Assembly: GCA_029781865.1 (NCBI GenBank)
Contig: JAKOVW010000031.1
Coordinates: forward strand, 62,001 to 126,000
Length of the DNA stretch: 64,000 bases
Source of the DNA: Bacteroidota bacterium
Lineage (GTDB): Bacteria; Bacteroidota; Bacteroidia; Chitinophagales; Saprospiraceae
Direction of reading: 5' to 3'
This document shows, in pieces, positions 35,022-43,654 of this stretch (its first letter is position 1; the number at the start of each line of letters is the position of its first letter). Both the position numbers and the translations under genes were made by a program. Under the pieces are notes generated by a model, which was not told the origin of the DNA, did not search any database, and saw only the letters and a program-made list of their open reading frames with translations.

Positions 35022-36338
35022 TCATTGAATTTTAATAAAGCTTTCACTATCTATCATAAATTGAGCATTATATGCAACCTGTTCATCGTTTTGCAAACCG
35101 CTTATGATTTGAATTAGGGAATCGGATAAATAACCAGAGCGTATTGATTTTGTAATGAAATGATTTTTGGTTTTTAGAAATACGATGTCATTTTGTCCTA
35201 AGCTAATTACAGCAGAACGGGGCAGCCACCAACCATTAATTTGAGTAGTAGTAATTTTAGCTGAAAGAAGTGTTCCGATTTTCAAATGTAGATTTTCTTC
35301 ATTTTTCAAATAAACTCTTGCTTTGATTGCAAATGTTTTTTGTACGGTTACCGGTTCGATATAGTTGATATGTGCATAGATTGTTTTGGTTGGATTTGAT
35401 TCCGTAATGATGGACACAGGATCACCCGTTTTTATAAGCGCAGCATCATTAGGAAAAATATTGATTACTGCCCAAACCTGATCAATATTATAAATTGCAA
35501 AAACCGGTTGTCCGCTTTCTACATACATCCCTTCTTTAATGGTTAGAGCAGAGGATTGAGCTGATGGAATATTTTCAATTTGTACCTGGGAAGTTGAAGA
35601 AGCATTACTATTCATTCCTGAATTCACACCTGTATTCATGGCGGATGGAGCATTTTGGTTGCCGGTAATCCCTATATCGTGAATATGACCACTGTATGGA
35701 CTGTAAACAGGTAATGGATTAATCAACTGCTTTGTTTTTTCAATTTGTTTTATTTGTGCATCTGATAAGCCAAACAATTGCAATTTACGTTTGGTCGAAT
35801 TAATTAGCAAAACATCAGATTCGTTATTCTTTAAAAGGTCAATTAAATTTTGTTGGGAAGTTAAAATATCCGGACTATAGATGTCCATGATGCGTTGTCC
35901 TTTTGAAATGTTTTCAAAATTAAACCTTGGATATAATTTTTCAATTCGTCCACTGAATCTTGCACTTATATTGTTAATTAAACGAGGATCATAAGAAATT
36001 AATCCCGTTGCATTCAATACAGGAGTAATGGATTGTTGTATTGGCGAAATTGTTTTTATTTCACTGAAAACGGTTTGATTGGTTGGTTGTTCCAATCCAT
36101 CTAATGTGCCTGACTTGCCGGAATTTATATGTTTGTGTTCATCTTTTACATGACAAGCGGAGAAGCAGGCAATAAACAATAGGCAATTGACAAAGCTCAA
36201 TAAATAGTTGGCAATTGCTCCCGAAGTCTTTCCGGACCAATTGCCTATTGCTTGTTGCTCCCGAAGGCTATAGGGACTCCTTGCTCCTTGCCTCTTGCTT
36301 CTTGCCGAATTCCTACCGTATTTCCATTTCCCTTTCAT
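35022..36338 (-). CDS. HlyD/CusB-type efflux adaptor lipoprotein
   Basis: A 438-residue membrane-fusion protein. A lipobox-bearing signal peptide (LLSFVNCLLFIACFSAC, Cys about residue 60) is followed by HVKDEHKH, then lipoyl/barrel features (RFSGRIEKLYPRFNFENISKG), a helical hairpin (SQQNLIDLLKN) and VKYS-like adaptor strands. Residues 10-45 precede the signal peptide and are encoded by repeat DNA (NSARSKRQGARSPYSLREQQ), so the native start is uncertain. It overlaps the end of tolC by 26 bp and probably assembles with the split CusA and that TolC. Confidence 0.87.
   Translation of the reverse strand: MKGKWKYGRNSARSKRQGARSPYSLREQQAIGNWSGKTSGAIANYLLSFVNCLLFIACFSACHVKDEHKHINSGKSGTLDGLEQPTNQTVFSEIKTISPIQQSITPVLNATGLISYDPRLINNISARFSGRIEKLYPRFNFENISKGQRIMDIYSPDILTSQQNLIDLLKNNESDVLLINSTKRKLQLFGLSDAQIKQIEKTKQLINPLPVYSPYSGHIHDIGITGNQNAPSAMNTGVNSGMNSNASSTSQVQIENIPSAQSSALTIKEGMYVESGQPVFAIYNIDQVWAVINIFPNDAALIKTGDPVSIITESNPTKTIYAHINYIEPVTVQKTFAIKARVYLKNEENLHLKIGTLLSAKITTTQINGWWLPRSAVISLGQNDIVFLKTKNHFITKSIRSGYLSDSLIQIISGLQNDEQVAYNAQFMIDSESFIKIQ
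36162..36307. repeat. Inverted pair of heptamer arrays in the 5' part of the first adaptor gene
   Basis: The left array (36162-36217) has eight 7-nt units near gcaatag. The right one (36238-36307) has ten units in register near ctattgc/cttgctt. The inner arms caataaacaataggcaattg (36170-36189) and caattgcctattgcttgttg (36238-36257) pair with only two mismatches over 20 bp. The sequence ctcccgaag appears twice in and next to the centre. The left array encodes the signal peptide of the adaptor. Confidence 0.8.
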
Positions 36339-37650
36339 AGTCCACTTGTAATTTCAGAAATAGATTCAACTGATCAAGTTCATTTATTTTGGCCATCCTG
36401 TACATTTTCAACCCATCCAGAACCACAAATAAATCTTCCGTATTTTGCTCATATGCATGCATGGAAGATTGGTAACTTTTAGAGTAGGCAGGAATGATGT
36501 TGATTGTATAATTATTTAATTGCTGTTTTGCAGATAGTAGTTGAGTTTGTAAGGATGCAATCATTCCTGTTGTTTCATTTAAGATGGATTGTTTTTGGTA
36601 GTTGAGTGCATTCACATTATTATCAAGGCCTTTAATTCTGGATTTATATTCTTTGGAAGCCCAGGGAACGATAGGAATAGTTACCATGCCCATAAGTGAA
36701 AATTGATTGGGAACAGTGCCTAATGATTGCATGTGATTAATTGAAACTCCAAATTCTGGAAGCCTTTTTGAATATTCATATTGTTCTTGAAGTTTTACCA
36801 ATCCAATGTTTGCATCTAGTTGTTTGATATCGCTACGCGCACTTGATATTAAAGAAGTATCCGGTAATTGCAATTCGTAATTGTGCAACAGAAGGGTGGT
36901 GTCAACTTCAAACACGAATGATTTGTCAATATTCATGAGTGTGTTGAGTTCAACATTTTTCATTCTCATGTCATTGAACATCATGATCTCCATGTTTCGC
37001 AATTCATACAGATCAGCCTGTGCTTTATAAATCGTGTTTAGTTTCTCTTTATTATAAGTATATCTGAGTTGAGCCACCTGCACAATGTAATTTAAAAGGG
37101 AATCTGTTTGAATCAAGACATCATATTTCTTTTTAATTACAATCCACTCAAAGTAATTGCGTTTCGCCATAGCAAATAATTCGTTTTTCTTTGCCGCTTT
37201 TCCATGTTGCTCAATAGAAGCCATGCCTTTCATCAAATTATAATTCGCATTTTGTTTCGTTCGGTTCGGTATCATTTGTTCACCTGTAATCATCCACATA
37301 CCATCTTTAAAACTACTATAAGGAGTTTGCCAGGGACCTGTTGAAAGGGTAGGTGGCATCCAGGCTTTTGCCATTTCAGCATTCTCGTTTATAGCAAATA
37401 TTTGTTCATCATACATTTTGAACATCGGATTATTGTCCTCCATTCTGTTTAAAACAGAATCAAGTGTGAGAATCTGGGAAGAGGAAGAAGTAGGAAATAG
37501 GAAAGTAGCAATAGACAATAGGCTATAGGAAAGGGGCCCGGAGAGCTTTCGGGAGTATTTGGCAAAGGGAAAGAAATAATTTAAGAAAGATTTTGATTCT
37601 CTTGCTTTTTGCCGATTGCCAATTGCCACTTTTATTTTAGAGTTCTTCAT
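36313..37650 (-). CDS. TolC-like outer membrane efflux channel
   Basis: A 445-residue outer-membrane factor. It has a signal peptide (LLSIATFLFPTSSSSQ) and two long coiled-coil halves of the OEP fold with typical VTIPIVPWASKEYKSRI and IASLQTQLLSAKQQL. It forms the outer-membrane exit of the tripartite metal efflux pump. The ATG at 37677 is open but the one at 37650 gives a smaller overlap with the cusA C-terminal half. The 5' region to about residue 60 is built from heptamer repeats (37476-37531 and 37599-37626), so the start is uncertain. Confidence 0.87.
   Translation of the reverse strand: MKNSKIKVAIGNRQKARESKSFLNYFFPFAKYSRKLSGPLSYSLLSIATFLFPTSSSSQILTLDSVLNRMEDNNPMFKMYDEQIFAINENAEMAKAWMPPTLSTGPWQTPYSSFKDGMWMITGEQMIPNRTKQNANYNLMKGMASIEQHGKAAKKNELFAMAKRNYFEWIVIKKKYDVLIQTDSLLNYIVQVAQLRYTYNKEKLNTIYKAQADLYELRNMEIMMFNDMRMKNVELNTLMNIDKSFVFEVDTTLLLHNYELQLPDTSLISSARSDIKQLDANIGLVKLQEQYEYSKRLPEFGVSINHMQSLGTVPNQFSLMGMVTIPIVPWASKEYKSRIKGLDNNVNALNYQKQSILNETTGMIASLQTQLLSAKQQLNNYTINIIPAYSKSYQSSMHAYEQNTEDLFVVLDGLKMYRMAKINELDQLNLFLKLQVDYEREMEIR
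37476..37626. repeat. Inverted pair of heptamer arrays in the 5' part of tolC
   Basis: Eight 7-nt units in register at 37476-37531 (ataggaa type) and four at 37599-37626 (ctcttgc to caattgc) in the opposite sense. The centre contains gagctttcgggag, like the cttcgggag found twice in the element in the adjacent adaptor gene. The first array encodes the core of the TolC signal peptide (SYSLLSIATFLFPT). Confidence 0.78.
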
Positions 37651-39535
37651 CTTTACCCGGTAATTTAATTTTTCCATGTTTTTTTAATTCCCGTTCTTTG
37701 GCTATTTCATAAATAACAGGTGTGACTAGCAATACATATATCGTTGAACTTAAAACTCCCCCAATTAATGGAATTGTGATTGGAAGCATGATGTCACTTC
37801 CGGTACCGGTTGCCCAAAGAATCGGAATCAGACCAAACAGCGATACAGAAACTGTCATTAATTTAGGGCGTAATCGTTGGACAGCGCCATCCATGATGTA
37901 TTTGCGCAAATCTTCTTTTGAAATCGTTGCTGACGAATTGCCTTTGTCCTTTACCAGTTTTTCCATATACTCATTCAGGTATATTGTCATCAACATGGCA
38001 GTTTCAATTGCTACGCCAAATAATGCAATAAACCCAACTGCAACCGCAACAGATAAATTTACTCCGTAGAAAAATACCATGTACACACCACCTATTAATG
38101 CAAATGGAACTGTGATCATGGTAAGTAATGCTTCTTTCAGCGATTTGTAGGTAAAATAAAGCACCATGAATATGATTAATAATACAATTGGCATGATCAA
38201 TGACAGTGTTTTATTTGCACGTATCTGATTTTCCCATTGGCCACTCCACTCCAGATTATATCCTTTTGGTAGTTTTGAAAAAAGTTTATTCAACTTGTCT
38301 TGTGCTTCTTTTACAGTACTTCCAAGGTCTCGATCGCGGACATTAAATAAAACGGTTCCCCGCAACATAGCATTTTCAGAATTTATCATAGGCGGACCTT
38401 CTGATATTTTTACTTCAGCAATTGCTGAAAGCGGTATGGTCCCGTAATTGAATGTTTTTACAGGAATCTGATTGATAGCTTCTAAACTATTCCGGTAATC
38501 TTGTGCAAATCGAGCATTCACACTAAATCGTTGTCTGCCTTCAATGGTAGTGGTTATATTCATTCCTCCTAAAGCCGTTTCCACATACATGTTCACATCA
38601 TCTACGCTCAATCCGTATTTTCCGATTTCATTTTTCTTCACTGTGATGTCCACGTATCTACCGCCGGTAATCGGTTCAACATATAAATCTTTAATGCCGT
38701 TGATTCCTTGTAATTCATTTTTCATGTGGGTTGCCAGAATATATATGGAATCCAGATTTTGACCATATATTTTTAAGCCAACATCTGTCCGGATACCGGT
38801 CGATAACATGTTGATCCGGTTGATGATTGGTTGTGTGAATCCATTGACAACTCCGGTTATTTGCAATTTTGCATTTAATTCATTAATGATATCTTCTTTA
38901 GTTAAGCCGGTTCTCCAAGCCGTTTTTGGTTTTAAAAGAATAATGGTTTCGATCATACTGATTGGAGAGTTGTCGGTTGCGGTATTCGCCCTTCCTGCTT
39001 TTCCCAATACATTTTCAACCTCTGGTATCGATTTAATTATTTTGTCTTGAACCTGCAATATGCGTTTCACTTCAGAATTTGAAACATCGGGAAGGGTCAC
39101 GGGCATAAACAGAATGGAACCCTCATCCAAAGGAGGCATAAACTCGGAACCCATACGAAGCATCATGATAACACCAACACTAAGTGCAACAATATTTATG
39201 GCAAGCACAGTTTTACGCCATTTTAAACACCAGGCCAGAATAGGTGAATACATTTTCTCCAGAGTACGAGTTACAGGATTTGCATTTTCAGGTTTTAGTT
39301 TTCCTTTCAGAAATAACGAAATCAGAACAGGAGTTAATGAAATAGCAAGGAATGCATCTATGATAAGTATAAATGTTTTGGTCCAGGCAAGGGGATGAAA
39401 GAGTTTTCCTTCTATGCCGGTTAATAGAAACACAGGAAGAAAAGAGGTGATTACTACGATGGTTGAATAAAAGACTCCGGGGCCTACTTGTTTGGAGGAT
39501 TTTTCGATCAGTTTTATGCGCTCCTTGTTGTCCAT
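37637..39535 (-). CDS. cusA: CusA/CzcA heavy-metal RND pump, C-terminal half (split gene)
   Basis: A 632-residue ORF that starts MDNKERIKLIEKSSKQVGP, which aligns with the loop just before TM5 of intact CusA (E. coli has LDNK at that point), and runs through TM5-TM12 and the second porter domain to a normal C-terminus. Visible landmarks are FLPVFLLTGIEGKLFHPLAW, MPPLDEGSILFMPVT, ALIGGVYMVFFYGV and FGLIPILWATGTGSDIMLPI. Two stop codons lie in frame directly upstream, so it cannot be a fragment read from further up. It is the first gene of the cluster and overlaps tolC at its end. The partner half is at 31979-33256. Confidence 0.92.
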   Translation of the reverse strand: MDNKERIKLIEKSSKQVGPGVFYSTIVVITSFLPVFLLTGIEGKLFHPLAWTKTFILIIDAFLAISLTPVLISLFLKGKLKPENANPVTRTLEKMYSPILAWCLKWRKTVLAINIVALSVGVIMMLRMGSEFMPPLDEGSILFMPVTLPDVSNSEVKRILQVQDKIIKSIPEVENVLGKAGRANTATDNSPISMIETIILLKPKTAWRTGLTKEDIINELNAKLQITGVVNGFTQPIINRINMLSTGIRTDVGLKIYGQNLDSIYILATHMKNELQGINGIKDLYVEPITGGRYVDITVKKNEIGKYGLSVDDVNMYVETALGGMNITTTIEGRQRFSVNARFAQDYRNSLEAINQIPVKTFNYGTIPLSAIAEVKISEGPPMINSENAMLRGTVLFNVRDRDLGSTVKEAQDKLNKLFSKLPKGYNLEWSGQWENQIRANKTLSLIMPIVLLIIFMVLYFTYKSLKEALLTMITVPFALIGGVYMVFFYGVNLSVAVAVGFIALFGVAIETAMLMTIYLNEYMEKLVKDKGNSSATISKEDLRKYIMDGAVQRLRPKLMTVSVSLFGLIPILWATGTGSDIMLPITIPLIGGVLSSTIYVLLVTPVIYEIAKERELKKHGKIKLPGKDEEL

Positions 39536-39549
39536 TTATTGTTATTCAT
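39535..39549. repeat. 15-bp near-direct repeat, right border of the split cus segment
   Basis: tttattgttattcat, the partner of the copy at 31978-31992 (13 of 15 identical). It overlaps the ATG of the C-terminal cusA half by one base. Confidence 0.6.
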
Positions 39550-39737
39550 CCTTAATACTATTCTGTTAAATAAAATTAAGGAATTTCGATTAATTGATTT
39601 ATATAGGATTTAGTCCTGATTTAATAAATTGTAGATCATAGCAAGAACCGTTAAGATTAATCGTTTGCCAGTATAATAATATGCAAATGAGAATGCCATT
39701 CAATATATGCTCAACATTTTTGAATTGCATATAGTTT

Positions 39738-40811
39738 CTAAAACGGACTTTTGTATTCCGGATTAGTAATGTAAGTCGGGTCAGATAATGTTTTCAAAAA
39801 GGCAATCAAATCCGATTTATCCTGGTTGGAGAGATTCAGTCCCTTTAAATTGTTTAAAAGAAGATCACTGGAGGTATACGATTTTTTAACATTTGAATTG
39901 TAATGATCGATTACCTCTTCCAAAGTTTTGAACCTGCTGTCATGCATATATGGTGCCGTTAAAGAAATATTTCGGAGTGAAGGCACCTTAAATTTAGCTT
40001 TATCGAGATTATTATTACTAACATTATATCTGCCTAGATCTTTAAAATTAGCTTCTTCGTCGAGACCATTATTCAGGAATTCATTATTTGTAAAATTCGG
40101 GCCATTGTGACAATGAAAACATTCAGCTCCTTTAATATTGTTGGCTGGATCGGCCTCAGTAAAAAATAATTCCTTACCATGTAACTCTTCTGGTGTAAAA
40201 TTCACTTCACCTTTTAAGTATTTGTCGTATTTAGAATCATGACTTACAATGCTGATCATAAACTGTTCAATGGCAAGACTTATTTTTAAAGCATCCACAG
40301 AGTCAGTTCCAAAAGCACGGATAAATTGGTCTTTAAATTTTGGATCATTTTGGATTTTTGCTACCGCATTCGGTAAGGATTCATTCATTTCGAGTGGATC
40401 CTGAATTGGTTTTAAAGCCTGGTCTCTCAATAACGGTGCCCGACCATCCCAGAAGAATCCGTTGGTATGATAGGCGAGATTAAATAGTGCCATGGCGTTT
40501 CGCTTTCCTTCTTTTTTTTCTACGCCAATGCTGAAAGGCCTTATATCTGAGAAGGCATCCTTTTGTAAATGACAATCTGCACAAGCCTGAGTAAGATCTT
40601 TCGATAATTTTTTTTCATAAAACAACATTCTTCCCAGTTTAACTTTTGAAATGGTAAGTGTATTGTCTAAAGGAATGGCAGGATCAGGAAGATCTCCGTT
40701 CAGATTAAGGATATAAGGTGTAGTATCATAAACCGGTTTTACATCATCTTTACTGCAGGTAATCGTCATAAATAGAATAAAGACAAATGCAATAGCGAGC
40801 TGAATTTTCAT
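39738..40811 (-). CDS. Di-heme cytochrome c peroxidase / MauG-like lipoprotein (second of pair)
   Basis: A 357-residue periplasmic or surface di-heme protein with two c-type heme sites, CADCH (about residue 79) and CFHCH (about 229), and the MauG/CcpA landmarks LGRMLFYEKKLSKD, GKRNAMALFNLAYH, FFWDGRAPLL and KVPSLRNISLTAPYMHD. Its signal peptide ends in a lipobox-like TITCSK. Its start codon overlaps the stop of the preceding peroxidase gene by 4 bp. With MbnP as the first gene of the operon it may be an MbnH-type enzyme that oxidises a tryptophan of MbnP, or an ordinary H2O2 peroxidase. Confidence 0.9.
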   Translation of the reverse strand: MKIQLAIAFVFILFMTITCSKDDVKPVYDTTPYILNLNGDLPDPAIPLDNTLTISKVKLGRMLFYEKKLSKDLTQACADCHLQKDAFSDIRPFSIGVEKKEGKRNAMALFNLAYHTNGFFWDGRAPLLRDQALKPIQDPLEMNESLPNAVAKIQNDPKFKDQFIRAFGTDSVDALKISLAIEQFMISIVSHDSKYDKYLKGEVNFTPEELHGKELFFTEADPANNIKGAECFHCHNGPNFTNNEFLNNGLDEEANFKDLGRYNVSNNNLDKAKFKVPSLRNISLTAPYMHDSRFKTLEEVIDHYNSNVKKSYTSSDLLLNNLKGLNLSNQDKSDLIAFLKTLSDPTYITNPEYKSPF

Positions 40812-41824
40812 TGAATTCTAAAATTTGGATTGTTGATAAAATGATTATCCGTTAATGATTTTAAAAAATTGACAAGATCCTGTTTTTCTTGAGCTGTAAT
40901 TGTAAATCCGGTTATTAAAGGACTTTTGTGCGGATTGTTTTTGCCACCGGATGCGTAGTGTTCAATGATTTCTTCCAGTGAGTTTATGCTTCCATCGTGC
41001 ATGTAAGGATAAGTCACTTCAACATTACGAAGACTAGGTACTTTAAATAAGGAACGATCTTCTTCTTTATTGGTAAGGCGCATTCTGCCTAAATCCGGAT
41101 CGTCTTCATACAATCCATTATTGATAAATGCATAATTGCTAAAGTTGATTCCGGAATGACATTGACTGCATTTTAAAGCAGAACTGTTGAATAGCTTCAG
41201 GCCATTTTTTGCAGATGAGGATAGAGCGAGTTGATCTCCATTTATAAATTTATCATACGATGAATTACCACTAATTAAAGCTCTTTCAAAGCAGGCAATA
41301 GCACGTGTAATGACAAAAGGATCCGGTAGACGATTATAGGCTTGTAAGCACAAGTCTCGATAATTGGACTGGCGATTTAATTTGTCCGCAATCAGCAGAA
41401 TATTATCGTCAAATTCATTGTGTTCCTGAATGGGTACACCTACCTGCATTTCCAATGTTGGGACGCCACCTTCTCTTAATAAATAGGGTTGATAAACCAC
41501 ATTTCCAAGAGACGGTGCGTTGCGTGTGCCAATTCTTGACATGATTCCTTCGCTGACTTTCTTTCTGTCTGTGAAGGCAAATTCCGGTCTATGGCATGTT
41601 GCGCATGAAACCGTTGAATCGCTTGATAAGATGGGGTCATAAAACAACTTGCGTCCAAGTAGAAATCGGACTTCAGTAAATTCATTATCTGGTGGAAATG
41701 CTGGAATTGGAAACCCGGCAGGAACTTCAAAATAAGCTTCTACTTTTGTTTCTTCTTTTTGACATGATCCTATCATGAAAATTAGCAAGAAAACTATCCA
41801 TTGCATTTCAGGTTTCCAACCCAT
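40808..41824 (-). CDS. Di-heme cytochrome c peroxidase / MauG-like lipoprotein (first of pair)
   Basis: A 338-residue paralogue of the next gene. Heme motifs are CATCH (about residue 76) and CSQCH (about 221), with LGRKLFYDPILSSD, GTRNAPSLGNVVYQPYL and KVPSLRNVEVTYPYMHDGS. The lipobox is MIGSCQ. It lies 11 bp after MbnP in the same transcription unit. In methanobactin operons MbnP is paired with one MauG-like protein (MbnH); here there are two, which is unusual. Confidence 0.9.
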   Translation of the reverse strand: MGWKPEMQWIVFLLIFMIGSCQKEETKVEAYFEVPAGFPIPAFPPDNEFTEVRFLLGRKLFYDPILSSDSTVSCATCHRPEFAFTDRKKVSEGIMSRIGTRNAPSLGNVVYQPYLLREGGVPTLEMQVGVPIQEHNEFDDNILLIADKLNRQSNYRDLCLQAYNRLPDPFVITRAIACFERALISGNSSYDKFINGDQLALSSSAKNGLKLFNSSALKCSQCHSGINFSNYAFINNGLYEDDPDLGRMRLTNKEEDRSLFKVPSLRNVEVTYPYMHDGSINSLEEIIEHYASGGKNNPHKSPLITGFTITAQEKQDLVNFLKSLTDNHFINNPNFRIQ

Positions 41825-41835
41825 GCGAATAAAGA

Positions 41836-42810
41836 TTATCTTTTAGAAATTTTACCGGTTGATAAAGTTTGATTTCCTTGTGTAAATGCATAGAAATAAT
41901 TTCCGGCATTTAATTGGTTTTCGATAGCAATTCTGCCCTCCTTAGATTGTATCCTGGTTTCCTGAATGGTGTTGCCATTTAAATCATACAAATTGAAAGA
42001 TAGATTTGAGATAGAAGGAAATGAATATTTTACAAATACATCGTTAGAAACATACACAACCTCAGACAAATTATTTTTATATATATCTTTTGTAGCAGTT
42101 GGTGAAGAAGGACTGAACACTTTTTGAGAGGCATTTGCTACAAGAACAGCGGCACTTCCGGTTTCTCCATGATTTGTCGCACCACCAGCAATCACGATTT
42201 CTTCAAGCAATTTATTGTATTCAGCAATCATTTCAATATAGATTTTACCATTTTCAATGGTTCCGCTAACCGGGTAAGATTTTACTTTGTAATTTGAATC
42301 GCCCAATCCTTCGATGTTAACAGCATCTATGAATGAACCATTTGTTCTTGCTGCATTCGCTGAAAGAGAAATGAAGCGGTAACCTGCGGTCCATCCCCAA
42401 TTCATAGTAGGATTTTTTGGAGCCAATGGATGATTTAATGGGAATGAAGCCGGGTCTAAATGATTTGAGGCAGCATCCACTCCACATGCAAATTCGATTT
42501 TCTCAATACTAGTCACATTGGGTAATACGCCAAGTGAAAATTCACTGGAAGAGGGAACTGAAGGGTCAACAAACAGATAAACAGTACTTAATGATAATTC
42601 CTGCCCACCGTCATGAGTAATCTTCAGACCAGATAAATAAAATTGCAAACGGGTCACTTTATATTTAGTGCCTTTTGGAGATGTTGCTTCCTGATTCAAA
42701 GCAAATTTTTTGCCGTCGAGACGATGATCGAAGCGAAGAATGACTTCAGATTGACCATAAATTAATTTCCCAAAAGCAATGAGAACTAAAAATAGTAAAA
42801 GTTTTTTCAT
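41836..42810 (-). CDS. MbnP-like copper-binding protein with type IX sorting domain
   Basis: A 324-residue secreted protein. After a signal peptide (residues 1-~19) comes an MbnP-type domain: LRFDHRLDGKKFALN, KVTRLQFYLSGLKI, DPASFPLNHPLAP and the marker MNWGWTAGYRF. In known MbnP a Trp is converted to kynurenine by the MauG-like partner to make a copper site. The last ~70 residues form a sorting domain (YSFPSISNLSFNLYDLNGNTI ... LSTGKISKR), so it should be surface-bound through the type IX system. It heads an operon with two di-heme peroxidases and lies next to copper-type efflux genes. Confidence 0.83.
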   Translation of the reverse strand: MKKLLLFLVLIAFGKLIYGQSEVILRFDHRLDGKKFALNQEATSPKGTKYKVTRLQFYLSGLKITHDGGQELSLSTVYLFVDPSVPSSSEFSLGVLPNVTSIEKIEFACGVDAASNHLDPASFPLNHPLAPKNPTMNWGWTAGYRFISLSANAARTNGSFIDAVNIEGLGDSNYKVKSYPVSGTIENGKIYIEMIAEYNKLLEEIVIAGGATNHGETGSAAVLVANASQKVFSPSSPTATKDIYKNNLSEVVYVSNDVFVKYSFPSISNLSFNLYDLNGNTIQETRIQSKEGRIAIENQLNAGNYFYAFTQGNQTLSTGKISKR

Positions 42811-42971
42811 GGTATAGAATTTAATTTTGAATTGATAATTAGTTATTTCTGAAAAATGTTAATTGAATTTTTTGTTGAATTGTAGATATATGAATTGTCT
42901 GAGTAAATAATTGACAAACAAAATTTTAACCCAACTTATGAAGGGGTTTCACAAAAGCACTACAAGAAGAT

Positions 42972-43412
42972 TTAACAGCGGTAAACGCGGTACATCAATA
43001 AGATATCTTTGAGTACCGGTGGCGGATCATAGTAAGGGACAAACTTTTTGGAGTTATATGCAATTGAATTACTTTGGGTCAATAGAGGGCTGTTGAAGAT
43101 GTGTTTTACGAGGTAAAAATTCTTAATGCATTTATTCAAATTACCCTGAGCTGCATCTGTCTTATTCTTGATAAAACTCGTCTTGTCTTTACAGCAGGGA
43201 TCTTTGGTGAATTGACAAGCTATTTTAGATGGTCTTTCTGTTATTTCCTTAGTAACATGGCAGGGTTTCTTTTTACCCGAACAACAGGATTTGGGAATCA
43301 AATAAAAAGCAAATTGGCTGCCCAGTCTTTTACAATGGTGTTCATATACTGGTATTCCATAGGTGGAAATCAATATATTGAATATTAATAATATGTGTAA
43401 GGATCTAATCAC
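42972..43412 (-). CDS. HYC_CC_PP-like cysteine-rich envelope protein
   Basis: A 146-residue protein starting at GTG, with a signal peptide and a pattern I associate with the Bacteroidota HYC_CC_PP family: EHHCKRLG near the start, KSCCSGKKKPC, DPCCKD, and a C-terminal YDPPPVLKDILLMYR. The many Cys/His residues suggest metal binding, perhaps sensing or chelating copper. It lies between MbnP and the second RND system. A TAAATTTG -7-like box is at 43446-43453 on the minus strand. Function unknown. Confidence 0.68.
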   Translation of the reverse strand: MIRSLHILLIFNILISTYGIPVYEHHCKRLGSQFAFYLIPKSCCSGKKKPCHVTKEITERPSKIACQFTKDPCCKDKTSFIKNKTDAAQGNLNKCIKNFYLVKHIFNSPLLTQSNSIAYNSKKFVPYYDPPPVLKDILLMYRVYRC

Positions 43413-43654
43413 CAGTAAATTAATAGTAAATTCGAATTATACCTTCAAATTTACAGAAAATTACCAAATTCCACTATTTCTAATGTTGATTTTGTTTAGA
43501 TTTTTAATTAAACAGTACCACGTTTAATTTATACCTATAGTGTTATGCTAAATCCAAAAATCCAATTTGGCAGATAAATTATGTGCTATCTGTTTTGTAA
43601 TTAATTGTGATTTATGATAAGAATTAATTGACAGAATTAAGTTGGCAGATTCTT

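Larger units (their letters stand above)
31978..39549 (-). other. Circularly permuted heavy-metal efflux cluster
   Basis: A 7.57-kb segment whose gene order in transcription is cusA C-half, tolC, adaptor 1, adaptor 2, small metal-binding lipoprotein, cusA N-half. Joining the two ends restores a normal small-cusA-tolC-adaptor order and puts the cusA halves in the same frame with one TAA codon between Gln and Met. The ends are marked by the 15-bp near-direct repeat. No integrase or transposase lies inside. This could reflect integration of a circle, a tandem duplication followed by loss, or an assembly error. Confidence 0.7.

Noticed and set aside
31979-39535. Reading the cusA halves as a pseudogene broken by an inserted element
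   Set aside because: The order of the halves is reversed (C-half first), the DNA between them is the cluster's own genes, and there is no transposase; a simple insertion cannot give this.
43101-43388. 95-residue open frame antisense to the HYC_CC_PP-like gene
   Set aside because: The minus-strand gene has a signal peptide and family motifs; this frame has neither.
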